Below, in pieces: positions 53,987 to 64,000 of a DNA stretch of 64,000 nt; the first letter of the stretch is position 1, and each line of letters starts with the position of its first letter. Origin of the DNA: Sanderia malayensis. Its lineage: Eukaryota > Cnidaria > Scyphozoa > Semaeostomeae > Pelagiidae. Position numbers and translations under genes: made by a program. The notes beneath the pieces were generated by a model that did no database searches, was not told the DNA's origin, and saw nothing but the letters and a program-made list of their open reading frames with translations. Location of the stretch: positions 2,170,001 to 2,234,000 of the forward strand of contig RQOL01000466.1 in the NCBI GenBank assembly GCA_013076295.1, written 5' to 3'.

Positions 53987-54977
53987 TAGACCAGGCGAGG
54001 AAGGGGGTCTATCGTCACCCGACGAGGGAATTTACGAGACCAACTTCATTTGGTCAATTTCAATACGCTGATTCCGAAAATCAATGTTATACGGGCGAAA
54101 TCGGTACCACCGAGCCTCTATTTCATGTTTCAACCTCGTTTTTGATGGAAAATTAACATTCACGAAAAATAGGCGAGTTCATGGATTCCAATCAATTTTT
54201 GGCTGCTGATTTCAAAAATTGAGGTTATAAAGTAAAATTCGGCACCTTTGTGCCTCGGTTCAATTCCGAACCCTTGTTTTCATGTGAAAACTTTGTTTTC
54301 GCCTGAAACTTATAAGTCAGCGATTCTTATCGATTTCAGGTCGCTGATGTCGAAAATCGATGCCATACATCAAAATTCAGCATCACTGAGCCCCTATTTC
54401 ATGTCAAAGCCTGGTTTTCATGTTTGAACTCCGTTTTCAGCAAAAAACATCAAAGAACGCACCTGTTAAACGTATTCAAAACGGACACTGTCCATATTCT
54501 AAAATTTGGAGCATGGTCAATGTCCATTTTTGATCAATCTCAGGTTGCTAATTTCGAAAATCTGTATTATTGTGCTCAGCCCCACTGAACTTCTATTTCA
54601 ACAGAACTAGTAAAATATATTTACAAAAGATTATGCAATTCCTTATCTGCGTTCGAGAGGTCATTTTGTTCGTCGTATTCTTAGAATTCGTCTTCAGAAG
54701 AGTCATCCGTAAATTCATCCTCCAAGGCATCATCATTCGCTGCATCGTAATCATCTTCATCTGCTTCGTTCGCATCCAGAAGCAGCTCTTCGACATTTTC
54801 AGGGAAGGCCTCGGCACTCCATGAAGCGTTACCCCTTGCATCCCAGCCATGTTCCACTGGACTCTCAAGATCTAACTCCAACCGGTCAGCACTTCTGTAT
54901 ATGTTTGCTACATAAGCTGATCTTGCGATGTGCAGATGTACATTGGCAGCACATGGTGGCATTAAACTCAGGTCAAC

Positions 54978-55325
54978 CCAGGGGATCTTTTAACATACAA
55001 ACTAGTGGGGAAAATCCCCACCAGGCCCATAAATTTCCCCACTAGTTGGCCCATGATTCCCCACTAGCAAGTGCCCTTTTGTTGAATAACTCTAAATGCA
55101 GAAAGCATCATGATCTTGAGTACTATATTCAAATTGTTTTATCTAGTGTTTTTCTAACTATACGCTGCATGGGTGTAAGGAGTTATGTGCAAGACAGTGA
55201 ACACCTTACCAACTATGCATACTCGTCCCTTTACTTTTGTTTTTGCCGTCAGTTGCGTTACATTAAGGAAAGTGCCTTTTTGCGTAAATTCCCCACCAGT
55301 AAAAATTTCTTAAAAGATCCCCTGG
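54978..55325. mobile_element. Nested 348-bp inverted-repeat element inside the left arm
   Basis: The ends CCAGGGGATCTTTTAA and TTAAAAGATCCCCTGG are exact inverse copies. GTCAAC flanks it at 54972-54977 and 55326-55331. The homologous site in the right arm (about 56163-56175) has a single GTCAAC and no insert, so both borders and the 6-bp duplication are set by an empty site in the same window. The interior contains repeats of the type CCCCACTAG. No coding capacity; superfamily not assigned. Confidence 0.9.
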
Positions 55326-55528
55326 GTCAACCACTCTTCCTTTTCTTTCGAATACTTTCCAAAAACACTTTGAGCGGGCTTCGTTGACTTTCGTGACAGA
55401 TGGAAAACCATAAAGAAAACATGTGAACTTCTCAAGGAGCTCGATATCATCTGCATTGGGGTTGACGTCTGTTCCAAGCCTTGCGAAGGCATTGATAAAT
55501 TCTTGTCGCTTTAACATCGCCTTCCAAA

Positions 55529-56464
55529 ATGACTTCTTTCCTTTCCGAAAAAAAGCAGTCGATCGAAGACGACCGACATAGCTTGAATGACCGTGTCATA
55601 TATTTTTCAAATGCAACGCAATATACGAAAATAAACAAAGATGACGCAAGACCATTTCCAGAGCTGCATAGCAATCACGAAGAAGCCGATACTAAATTGC
55701 TAGCACTTGTAAAGGCTGCACCTATTTTACCTGGAGAAACCGCGGTAGTACGATCCCCTTCAGCGGACATCGATATAATTACACTGTTTCTTGCGCACGA
55801 TTTCATGGCCGCTAAAGTTTTGTTGGACAGTGGTGTTGGGAAGAACCGAAAACTAATTGATGTGACATCATCAACAATTTCTCCAATTAAAAGACGAGCG
55901 GTTGTTGGACTGCATGCATTCTCCGGCAACGATTACGTGTCTGCTTTTTTTCGAAAAGGAAAGAAGTCATTTTGGAAGGCGATGTTAAAGCGACAAGAAT
56001 TTATCAATGCCTTCGCAAGGCTTGGAACAGACGTCAACCCCAATGCAGATGATATCGAGCTGCTTGAGAAGTTCACATGTTTTCTTTATGGTTTTCCATC
56101 TGTCACGAAAGTCAACGAAGCCCGCTCAAAGTGTTTTTGGAAAGTATTCGAAAGAACAGGAAGAGTGGTTGACCTGAGTTTAATGCCACCATGTGCTGCC
56201 AATCTACATCTGCACATCGCAAGATCAGCTTATGTAGCAAACATATACAGAAGTGCTGACCGGTTGGAGTTAGATCTTGAGAGTCCAGTGGAACATGGCT
56301 GGGATGCAAGGGGTAACGCTTCATGGAGGGCCGAGGCCTTCCCTGAAAATGTCGAAGAGCTGCTTCTGGATGCGAACGAAGCAGATAAAGATGATTACGA
56401 TGGATCGAATGATGATGCCTTGGAGGATGAATTTACGGATGACTCTTCTGAAGACGAATTCTAA
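55529..56464 (+). pseudogene. Transposon-derived ORF with FEN1/XPG-like acidic motifs, 5' truncated
   Basis: An open frame of 311 residues. Residues 47-56 read HSNHEEADTK, 76-83 SPSADIDI and 128-140 LHAFSGNDYVSAF. In order and type these recall the EAExA, DxD and GxDY acidic motifs of FEN1/XPG nucleases in the PIN-like fold. I associate this combination with uncharacterised, multicopy transposon-linked proteins in invertebrates. The C terminus is a long acidic tail (DDALEDEFTDDSSEDEF). The N-terminal half expected of such a nuclease is missing: upstream sequence is the antisense of the same gene's 3' part, so the gene was broken by the inverted duplication. I mark it a truncated copy although the remaining frame is open. 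The nuclease reading is inference. Confidence 0.6.
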
Positions 56465-57156
56465 GAATACGACAAACAAAATGACCTCTCGAACGCAGAT
56501 AAGCAATAGCATAATCTTTTGTAAATATATTTTACTAGTTCTGTTGAAATAGAAGTTCAGTGGGGCTGAGCACAATAATACCGATTTTCGAAATTAGCAA
56601 CCTGAGATTGATCAAAAATGGACATTGACCATGCTCCAAATTTTAGAATATGGACAGTGTCCGTTTTGAATACGTTTAACAGGTGCGTTCTTTGATGTTT
56701 TTTGCTGAAAACGGAGTTCAAACATGAAAACCAGGCTTTCACATGAAATAGGGGCTCAGTGATGCTGAATTTTGATGTATGGCATCGATTTTCGACATCA
56801 GCGACCTGAAATCGATAAGAATCGCTGACTTATAAGTTTCAGGCGAAAACAAAGTTTTCAAATGAAAACGAGGTTTCGGCATTGAACCGAGGCACAAATG
56901 TGCCGAATTTTACTTTACAACCTCAATTTTTGAAATCAGCAGCCAAAATTGATTGGAATCCATGAACTCGCCTATTTTTCGTGAATGTAATTTTCCATCA
57001 AAAACGAGGTTGAAACATGAAATAGAGGCTCGGTGGTACCGATTTCGCCCGTATAACATCGATTTTCGGAATCAGCGTATTGAAATTGACCAAATGAAGT
57101 TGGTCTCGTAAATTCCCTCGTCGGGTGACGATAGACCCCCTTCCTCGCTTGGTCTA

Positions 57157-60100
57157 TTTCTTGTTGAGACGTGATCTCAACCATCATAAAACCTTCGACA
57201 TGTTTTGCTGACATTTCAAAATAGCATTAACGAAAATGTCGCCTGTCATTTGAATTTGTCTTTATATTAAACGATAATTTACATAGTAAATGTCTTAAAT
57301 ACGCACGAATTTTGCCATTTCTGGTATATTAGAGTGCTTTTTTGACTCGTTGTCATGCCCTGTGGCCCATGCATATACAGCTGACATTTGTTAATCTCAA
57401 TTTCTCAAGGAACATGAAAATTTGTTCGGATGTCCCAAGTATACTCTAGAGAAATGAGAGGAAATGGAAAATCGTTCGAGAAAGCCAAGTGTTCGAGATT
57501 TCAGCCAGTCAAGATGGCGAATGTAAAGATGTGAACTATGGTAATCACGCCGAGCTCTAAAGCTTCACCTCTTACAAAGTCCATGATCCAGTGTCTGGAC
57601 GATTCTTGCTTCAAAAGCAAAAGGATTTTCTTTAGAATTCGTCACTGCCAACCATGATATCTAAGCGACAGGATAACTCATCATTTAGCCTTAAGTATCT
57701 TCAAGCTTAACAAAGAGAAGCATTATTTTTGGAACGCCAAGACCGTCTATCTGATCTGATAAACTAATAATCTAATCTATGAGTACTGAGTCCCTGTGAC
57801 AGAGTACTGAGTCCCTGTGACAGAGGCTGAACAAAATCTTCCTTGTAACCATTTGCATTTTTGTCGTCGAAGTTTTTTATTCTTCAAACTTAAACCAAAC
57901 GCAATCACAGAGTAAATCTCGGTAATTGTTCATTTCGTGGCTTGCAAGAGAAAGAACGTTGCTTTTAGTAATCAAGATTACCATTCAACTACCATGTGCT
58001 GATGCTGACAAAGTTTTAATATAAACAAGATGAAAAGCAAGGGAAATCCTGATTAATAATTCTCAGTGAAAACCCAGTCTTGCTTTCTATGCCTTGCAAG
58101 CGAAGTGGTTACTTGCTATTATTACTACCTGCTTCATCAAACTGTTTCGTTACATAGTTGATTGTTATTCACCATTCTACAAGGACCTTTGAATGTCACC
58201 CTTACAACCATGTATATATTATATTGCACCTCTTTAACTGCGCATGGAATTGTTAGCATTTACTCTGTGCTCTGTTGGGAGGAAACTACTAACAGATTCA
58301 CTGTGTTTTGTCCAACACCAAAAATAAAAAATTGTGTGAGTTTTTCTGCCCTGGTTGACTAACAATGGGCGAAATTAAAGTTAATCAAGCCAACTTGCTT
58401 CATGTTAAATCGGGATTGAAGATGACTTCGGTGCAAAGCAAAATCTTTTGCTATGTGTTACACAAAGTCATAATCAAGCTACAAAACAGGAAAAGACTTA
58501 GCTATTATCTTTAATTTTCTATGCTTCCATTCAGTTCAGTTCGCAAAATCTCATAAGAAAGCTCCAAATTTCTACTGCTGACGTGTAATTTTCTAAATTA
58601 CTTATGATATCACAGTTAGATTAGATACCTGTTATGTAGACTAGAGATTATGTTTTACATGGAAAAGTACTCTACAAGCTTTTATTTCCTTAAACAGTCA
58701 AAAGGGAATGAATCTATCGTGAGCTATCCCATTGAGCTAAACATTCTTGTTGTGTGCAGAGCTAGCTCAGAAATCTTCTGATACAGTTTTAATGTTGGAT
58801 TAAATGTGAAGTCATAAAAGAAACGATGAAGCTCAAAACGTCCAATCCCTTCTTTGCCACTAATATGCATTTACCACTGCTTAGAATCAATATGGATCTG
58901 TTCCTTTATTCAACGTTCACACACGCATAATAATAGTCGAAAACTAAACATGCTTTTTTTTTCTAAGCCTATCATCGTGAGTAAAATTTCAGTTGTCGTT
59001 GAAATGTCACTTCAAGTTTGCATAATAAATAATTAACAACTTTAACAGTGGTTCATTCCAAGGTGAGCAAAAATTACATCTATAATTGAATGAGCTATCC
59101 CAAGCAATGATCAGTACCTTTAATGAGAATTATCCTTATTACATTTATGTACAGTTTCCGGCATAACTTCCACAGCCCACTGCAAATAGCCACTGCGAAG
59201 GCGAGTAATGTAGCCAGAAGCTAGCAACATGTTCCAATTCTGAAGAATTGAGACGAATACGAAACACAAACTAATGTTGTTGTTTTTTCCACTCCCAGAT
59301 CCGACTTACGGAATCCCTCGTGTGGCCAGAAAACCTTTTAGACTAATTCATGGAGATGAACTGGGACAAACCCCTTCGTAACTTCAGTGTAAAGGGTGTG
59401 ACGATATTGCACTTGTTCAACCTTAAGAGGATCAGTTAAAGTTATTGATGAGTTCCAAAGGAAAGTTAACGATGTAAAAAACATTTTTTTGTTCGTAGTG
59501 TCACTGGCGCCACTTATCTGCTATTAGGCCATATGAATAAAAGGTATCAAATCTAAAACGCAGTTTAAGCTTCTTAAACCGCTGACTGAATGACAATTTC
59601 GATGATTAGTCCCCAGATAATCAAAAGCATAGCAATTTCAAACGATGGACCGAACGCTCTCTGTCTCTCTCTCTCTTCGCTTTGCTCCTCTTGAATGCAG
59701 CCGCACCATTGCGACAGACATAACTGAACGTCAACATCCATCTCATGCAAGGTAAGGTATCTTCATTAATTATTCTTCAATAATTTCTAACGTCATAAAA
59801 CACAAATGTTGTCACTATTTTTTATGCATTCTTTTTAATTGTATTCATTGGTTTTGTTTATTTCCCGCATAAAATGACTTTCTAAGGCATCCAGTTTAAC
59901 GAGTAACTTCTGATATAGCTACTAACTGTACCTAAATGTCGCTTTGGAGCTCTGAAAAATTTGTAGCTGTTTGTGGCGAAACAGTGCATGTGTCATTGTG
60001 GCTACTATAGCAGGAAAGAAGCAAATTTGTCAAAAAGTATTAAATTAAATTTTGCATTGTGAGAAATTAGCAATCGTCCACAATCTTCACGGAATTCCGA

Positions 60101-63100
60101 AATTAATCAATGACAATCGGGCAAAAAAGCTACTCATATTAGCAGATCATAGACCGTAAAGGATTTTCGCAATGTGATATGCAAATACAGAGATTTAACT
60201 AGAACTCTCGCTCGTGCAATACTTGAAGGCCAAAAATGTGCAGCTCAGGAGCAAAATCTTTTAGGACAAGCTGGTAAATATATGGTTCACTTTTTCAATA
60301 TACCACCTGATTATAATTAATATGTTAGTCGTGACGAACTATTACATGACGGTATGATTAAGGCAGTCACGCAAAAAGGTTTACTTAATAAGTATGTGTG
60401 AATCATTGCATGATGTGACGTATATATTGGTACATAAAGCCATTATAGCTGTTCTGATTTGGGGCAAAGCAAAGCAAAGAGGCAAAGAGCATTTAAATTT
60501 GCCATATAACAATATTCGTTGTAAAAGGTACTGGCTACCACGAGACAACAAGACCACGTGTTATTACTGGCATCTATCGACTCAAATCATGTATGCCTTA
60601 TCATCATTTTAACTGTCCATTTTAGACACTTTTTGCAAGAATACTTAATAACTTTATGGGCATCAATATAATCTATAGGTCTCTGAAATAACTTGTCAAC
60701 CCATCCTAATATGATAAAGACTGCATCCATTATCTTTATATTATGCATTATTATCTATTGAAAGTGAAATTCTCACTCGAAATTTGTACTAGCAATAGTG
60801 TATGTAGCATTACACACACTATTATTGCACTGTCATGAGAGTGAACAATTATGTGCTTATTTATAATATGGAGAGATTTGGTTCGCTTAAATCATGAGCG
60901 GCGGGTATAATCCTAAACGATTCTGCTATCACAGCTTGTGCATATCTTGCTCGTCTGTGCTGGCCCAGAATCTTTATCCCATTATCCTTAATAGAATTCA
61001 AAATACGCGTAGCGCTTAAAACGAGCTAGCGATTATCATTCAAGATTTATAATTAAGAAATAATGATAGAAACGGCACATAAAGGCCACAATGAGCTGGT
61101 GCTTAATTGTGGCCATAATCATTATTCCAATACACTCATCTTGTTTGGTAAGCGATTTGACTCGGGACTGGCTAATATTCCTTAAAGATGCTTAAAAAAT
61201 GAGATTTCAATCCTCAAAGTTCTCTAAAAATTCTCTAAAAACGTGCGACAAGTACCAGCTCCTCTCGAGTGATAGAGCATGTATTTTAACGAAATTAATA
61301 CCACCCTAACTAATATACTTTAAAAGTATACCCAAAACTCTTAGACAATGACAAGCACGGTGAAATTAATACCACTAGATGAGAAAAGCAAAACCGCTTT
61401 GCAAAAGGCTTTGTACAAATTAAAAATTCGCCATCTCTTAAGAGCATAAAAGGGACAGCCCCTCCATGGCAAAGAGGATTTGTGCCATCGTACAATTCAG
61501 GACACGTCAAAGCCCTCAAGAATATATATTGAGAGTCAATACTACTGCAGTAATACTTGAAAGTGACTTATTTTTTGTTGTAGCATTTGCAAAAGCACGC
61601 ATTTCTCAAAGCTTAATAACCAATAGTAGACTATTGCATATTGAAGGGATAAGAGTGAAAGTATATGACAATTGTGTTGATTTAGGATATTTGACTGTAA
61701 TATTAACTATAAGCTCATAAAAGTTATGACGACATGGAACCATATATGAAGATAACTGGAAGCTTTTAACAAGCTTCTGTCCATTACCAACCACACCCAG
61801 TATAATCATTGATGTTCAGTAGAATAAGATGCGCTTCAGAATTGTTGTTAGCTTAACCTCTCTATTATTTCTTCATTACAGCAACGAACCCTGAGGTTTA
61901 TCGTGATTATTCGGCTTTTTTTATCACCTAAATTAAAATTAATACTTTAAGCGAAACTCATTGTATCTGGACAAATTAACCACAGAAGACTAACTGATGT
62001 TCTTTTGCAAAATGAAAATATTAGAGTCTGGTCCGTGTTTATTTGCAAATCGCTACTCCACTTTGCTTTGAAGAGGGGTACCAATAAAGCGGGGTTCCAA
62101 TGCAGAGTGGCCCAACCTATATGGCTCTGAGCTGGGACCTATATTAGCTACAGCAGATTGCAAGTTTTAAATTCAAGTCCTGTCCTGTGTTTGAGCCAAA
62201 CAATGCAAGCTGGAAAAAGGCAAGCTTTTCCAATGGCTACTTCATTCGAATTGGGGATGAAAAATAGAGAGAGCAACTGATTAAATGTTAAATGCCAAAA
62301 AGAGAAACGCAAAAGCTAAACATCCCTGTTATTACTCGTATTTACCTCAACCTTTACATAAATATTCAAGTTTTCATACTCCTTTTGTCTTAGTCGCGAC
62401 CCCCTCGCAAGCCAAAGCTTTCGTAATTCGCTTTTCTGGGCAGAGTAAGTAGATTTTCCTGGATTTCACGCGGAGAGATAATAAAATAATTTATCATACG
62501 ATTCTACTCTACTGTCAAGCCTTTTTTGGAGTAATCATAACAATAGTCTAATGGTCAAGCAATGTTGTTGCTCCTCGCATTATGTTGCTATTTGCTGCAT
62601 AAGAACATCTTCTGCTTTAAATGAGCAGGATAGATTAACGAATAAGACTAATCTGGATAATTCTTTATTATCAAGTCGAATGCCATCTTTGCTATTAGAA
62701 TATTGAACAATCCGAAACAAGCCTTGTTAGGCCTGGATGAAATGTGCAGGTAATTGGGCTTAAGTTTCCGAATCTTGTCATTATGAATCGGCATTACTTC
62801 GGCAGCATCTATGATTATGCATTAGAATTAAAACCTCTTTCAAACGTTTATACGATATTGTTAGAATTAATTTAAGAGGGAGACATACGAATTTCAAAGC
62901 AAGCTTAAACAAGGAGTCTGCCGCTAACATTTACCTAGTGGCATGCCTAAATTCTATAATTCCTCGTATATCCCCCCAAAGACTTCCACTTTGTTAGATT
63001 TTTCAATGCAAAACGGAAAAACTCAGATTAGATTTAAGTGGCATAGCGTTTAGAATTCCTGGCTGTAACAATTTAATAAAACGCATAATCGAAATAACTG

Positions 63101-64000
63101 AGCCTTTTGAGGTATTCAGAAATTAATTTCACATCCTTTCTTGAAAAATCTAGCTTTCCCTGAACCTGGGAGAGTTTTTCATTTATGTCCTTGATTCTGC
63201 ATAGATGGCTCAGTATTATGTTTTTGATCAGTTCAAAACACAGATCTACCAGGTTTTGCAATTTCAAAATACACTGACACACCCATCTTCTTAATAACGC
63301 GAAGCAAAAGTACTGGAAAAGTGCTCTGATATGAAAATATGAGCACAATCATTCATATGCATAAGCATACACACAATTAATGTGGCTCTCATCTGAAAAT
63401 AAAAGCAAAAAAACAATGCACAGTGTCAATTCTGGTTGCTCTGTTTTTCAGATTGCCTTCTTTGTTGTGTCGCTTATTTCTAAAATGCTACTGGATCACA
63501 TTTTTGCATGCTTCACATACTGTGGCCAGCAAACTGTCCTTAAAACACCATCTTAATAAATTCGTTGAAAGGTCTGGGTTTTCGGAGAACAATTCGTGAA
63601 AGAGTTTATGAAAGTTGCGGTCAAACTTCCATGCAGGAAACAGGGATATGTCCACTTTCGCCATGTTTCCCCTTCGATTTGCATCGGGGTTCAACTATTG
63701 ATAATAAATAGATTTGACACTCCTTGGCACGCTTTTGTTCATTGTGTTCGAACCAACCTGGGAGGCAATGCTAGAACATGCTCAAGAGTTTGAAAATTCA
63801 AAAGGAACCAGCTACAATAAAAACTATATAGAATGCCACAAATACTTGCCACTGAAGAACTGTTCAGAGCAAGGGCATTTAAAAAATATTGTTATTGTTG
63901 TGTACGTTATTTAGAATTTCTAATTTGGTTTTTCAATGATACTGACTTGTTTGGGAATTCATTCGAATTCGACTCCCTCAGCCCCCAACTTTGATACCCT
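57157..64000. other. Gene-poor region, no gene supported
   Basis: Nearly 7 kb without a recognisable coding exon on either strand. A 22-bp unit (GAGTACTGAGTCCCTGTGAC plus AG) is repeated in tandem at about 57781-57825. A pyrimidine-rich tract and AG near 59705, followed by a non-coding segment ending CATGCAAG before GTAAGG (59752), would fit an untranslated exon. Minus-strand frames at 63073-63348 and 63488-63694 look helical but have no known domain and could belong to a gene reaching past the right edge. None is strong enough to call. Confidence 0.45.

Larger units (their letters stand above)
53987..57156. mobile_element. Giant palindromic (foldback) element with about 1.22-kb arms
   Basis: The left arm, 53987-55558, is the reverse complement of the right arm, 55941-57156, with scattered substitutions. 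Subtracting the 348-bp nested element and its 6-bp duplication from the left arm leaves 1218 bp against 1216 bp on the right. A unique spacer of 382 bp (55559-55940) joins them. Outer ends read TAGACC and GGTCTA; I could not find a target duplication. The coding part of the right arm and the spacer form the ORF at 55529-56464; the left arm carries the same 3' coding sequence on the other strand. It could be a transposon with very long inverted termini or a transposon 3' half duplicated in inverted orientation. Confidence 0.88.

Noticed and set aside
54593..55517. Minus-strand frames in the left palindrome arm as separate genes
   Set aside because: They are the inverted copy of the 3' part of the ORF at 55529-56464, interrupted by the nested element.
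63073..63694. Two helical minus-strand frames as one gene
   Set aside because: The plausible splice between them changes frame and shortens the second part; no domain is recognised, so no gene was called.

Overview
The window is nuclear DNA of a multicellular animal. The evidence is spliced genes with short introns (mostly 100-400 bp, GT-AG), an AT-rich base composition, a tRNA-derived SINE, several small DNA transposons, and a gene set typical of Metazoa: opsin, CLASP, syndetin, NAGLU, MEIOC and a pyruvate dehydrogenase phosphatase. I lean towards a cnidarian because the opsin has a single coding exon, a large C1q-like repeat receptor is present, and the transposon ORF is of a kind I associate with cnidarian genomes. 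That is an impression, not a proof. No bacterial, viral, CRISPR or rRNA signal was seen.

Layout, left to right. 1-11671 (-): 5' half of a CLASP microtubule-stabilising protein, running off the left edge. 12231-16142 (+): complete seven-exon alpha-N-acetylglucosaminidase, head-to-head with CLASP. 17347-17712 (+): small secreted cysteine-rich protein. 18211-19833 (-): complete NAC alpha subunit whose last coding exon is only 15 nt. 20217-20326: hAT-type MITE with a perfect 8-bp target duplication. 20583-27775 (-): large single-pass membrane protein with about eight C1q/TNF-like repeats, an Ig-like domain and an EGF-like domain. 29213-30181 (+): very divergent opsin. 31499-41647 (-): complete syndetin (VPS50), about 33 exons, carrying a SINE and a 184-bp tandem duplication in introns. 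41929-42264 (-): serine-rich ORF of unknown nature. 43597-46867 (-): complete seven-exon MEIOC with a PAM2-like motif. 46945-47364 (+): hypothetical ORF divergent from MEIOC. 47538-49606 (-): two-exon pyruvate dehydrogenase phosphatase. 50172-52754 (-): CCDC89-like coiled-coil protein. 53051-53457: Tc1/mariner-like MITE. 53987-57156: a 3.2-kb giant inverted repeat whose ORF has acidic motifs resembling a FEN1/XPG-type nuclease, with a second 348-bp element nested in one arm. 57157-64000: gene-poor, nothing firmly supported.

Most genes are unrelated housekeeping or cell-biology genes and do not form a pathway. The strongest candidates for something not previously described are the palindromic nuclease-like element, the opsin that keeps its retinal lysine but has lost the usual G-protein-coupling motifs, the C1q-repeat receptor, and the PAM2-like motif in MEIOC. 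Exon boundaries were derived by hand from reading frame, splice sites and remembered family sequences. NAGLU, NACA, MEIOC and PDP join in frame through every exon; other genes have some approximate boundaries.
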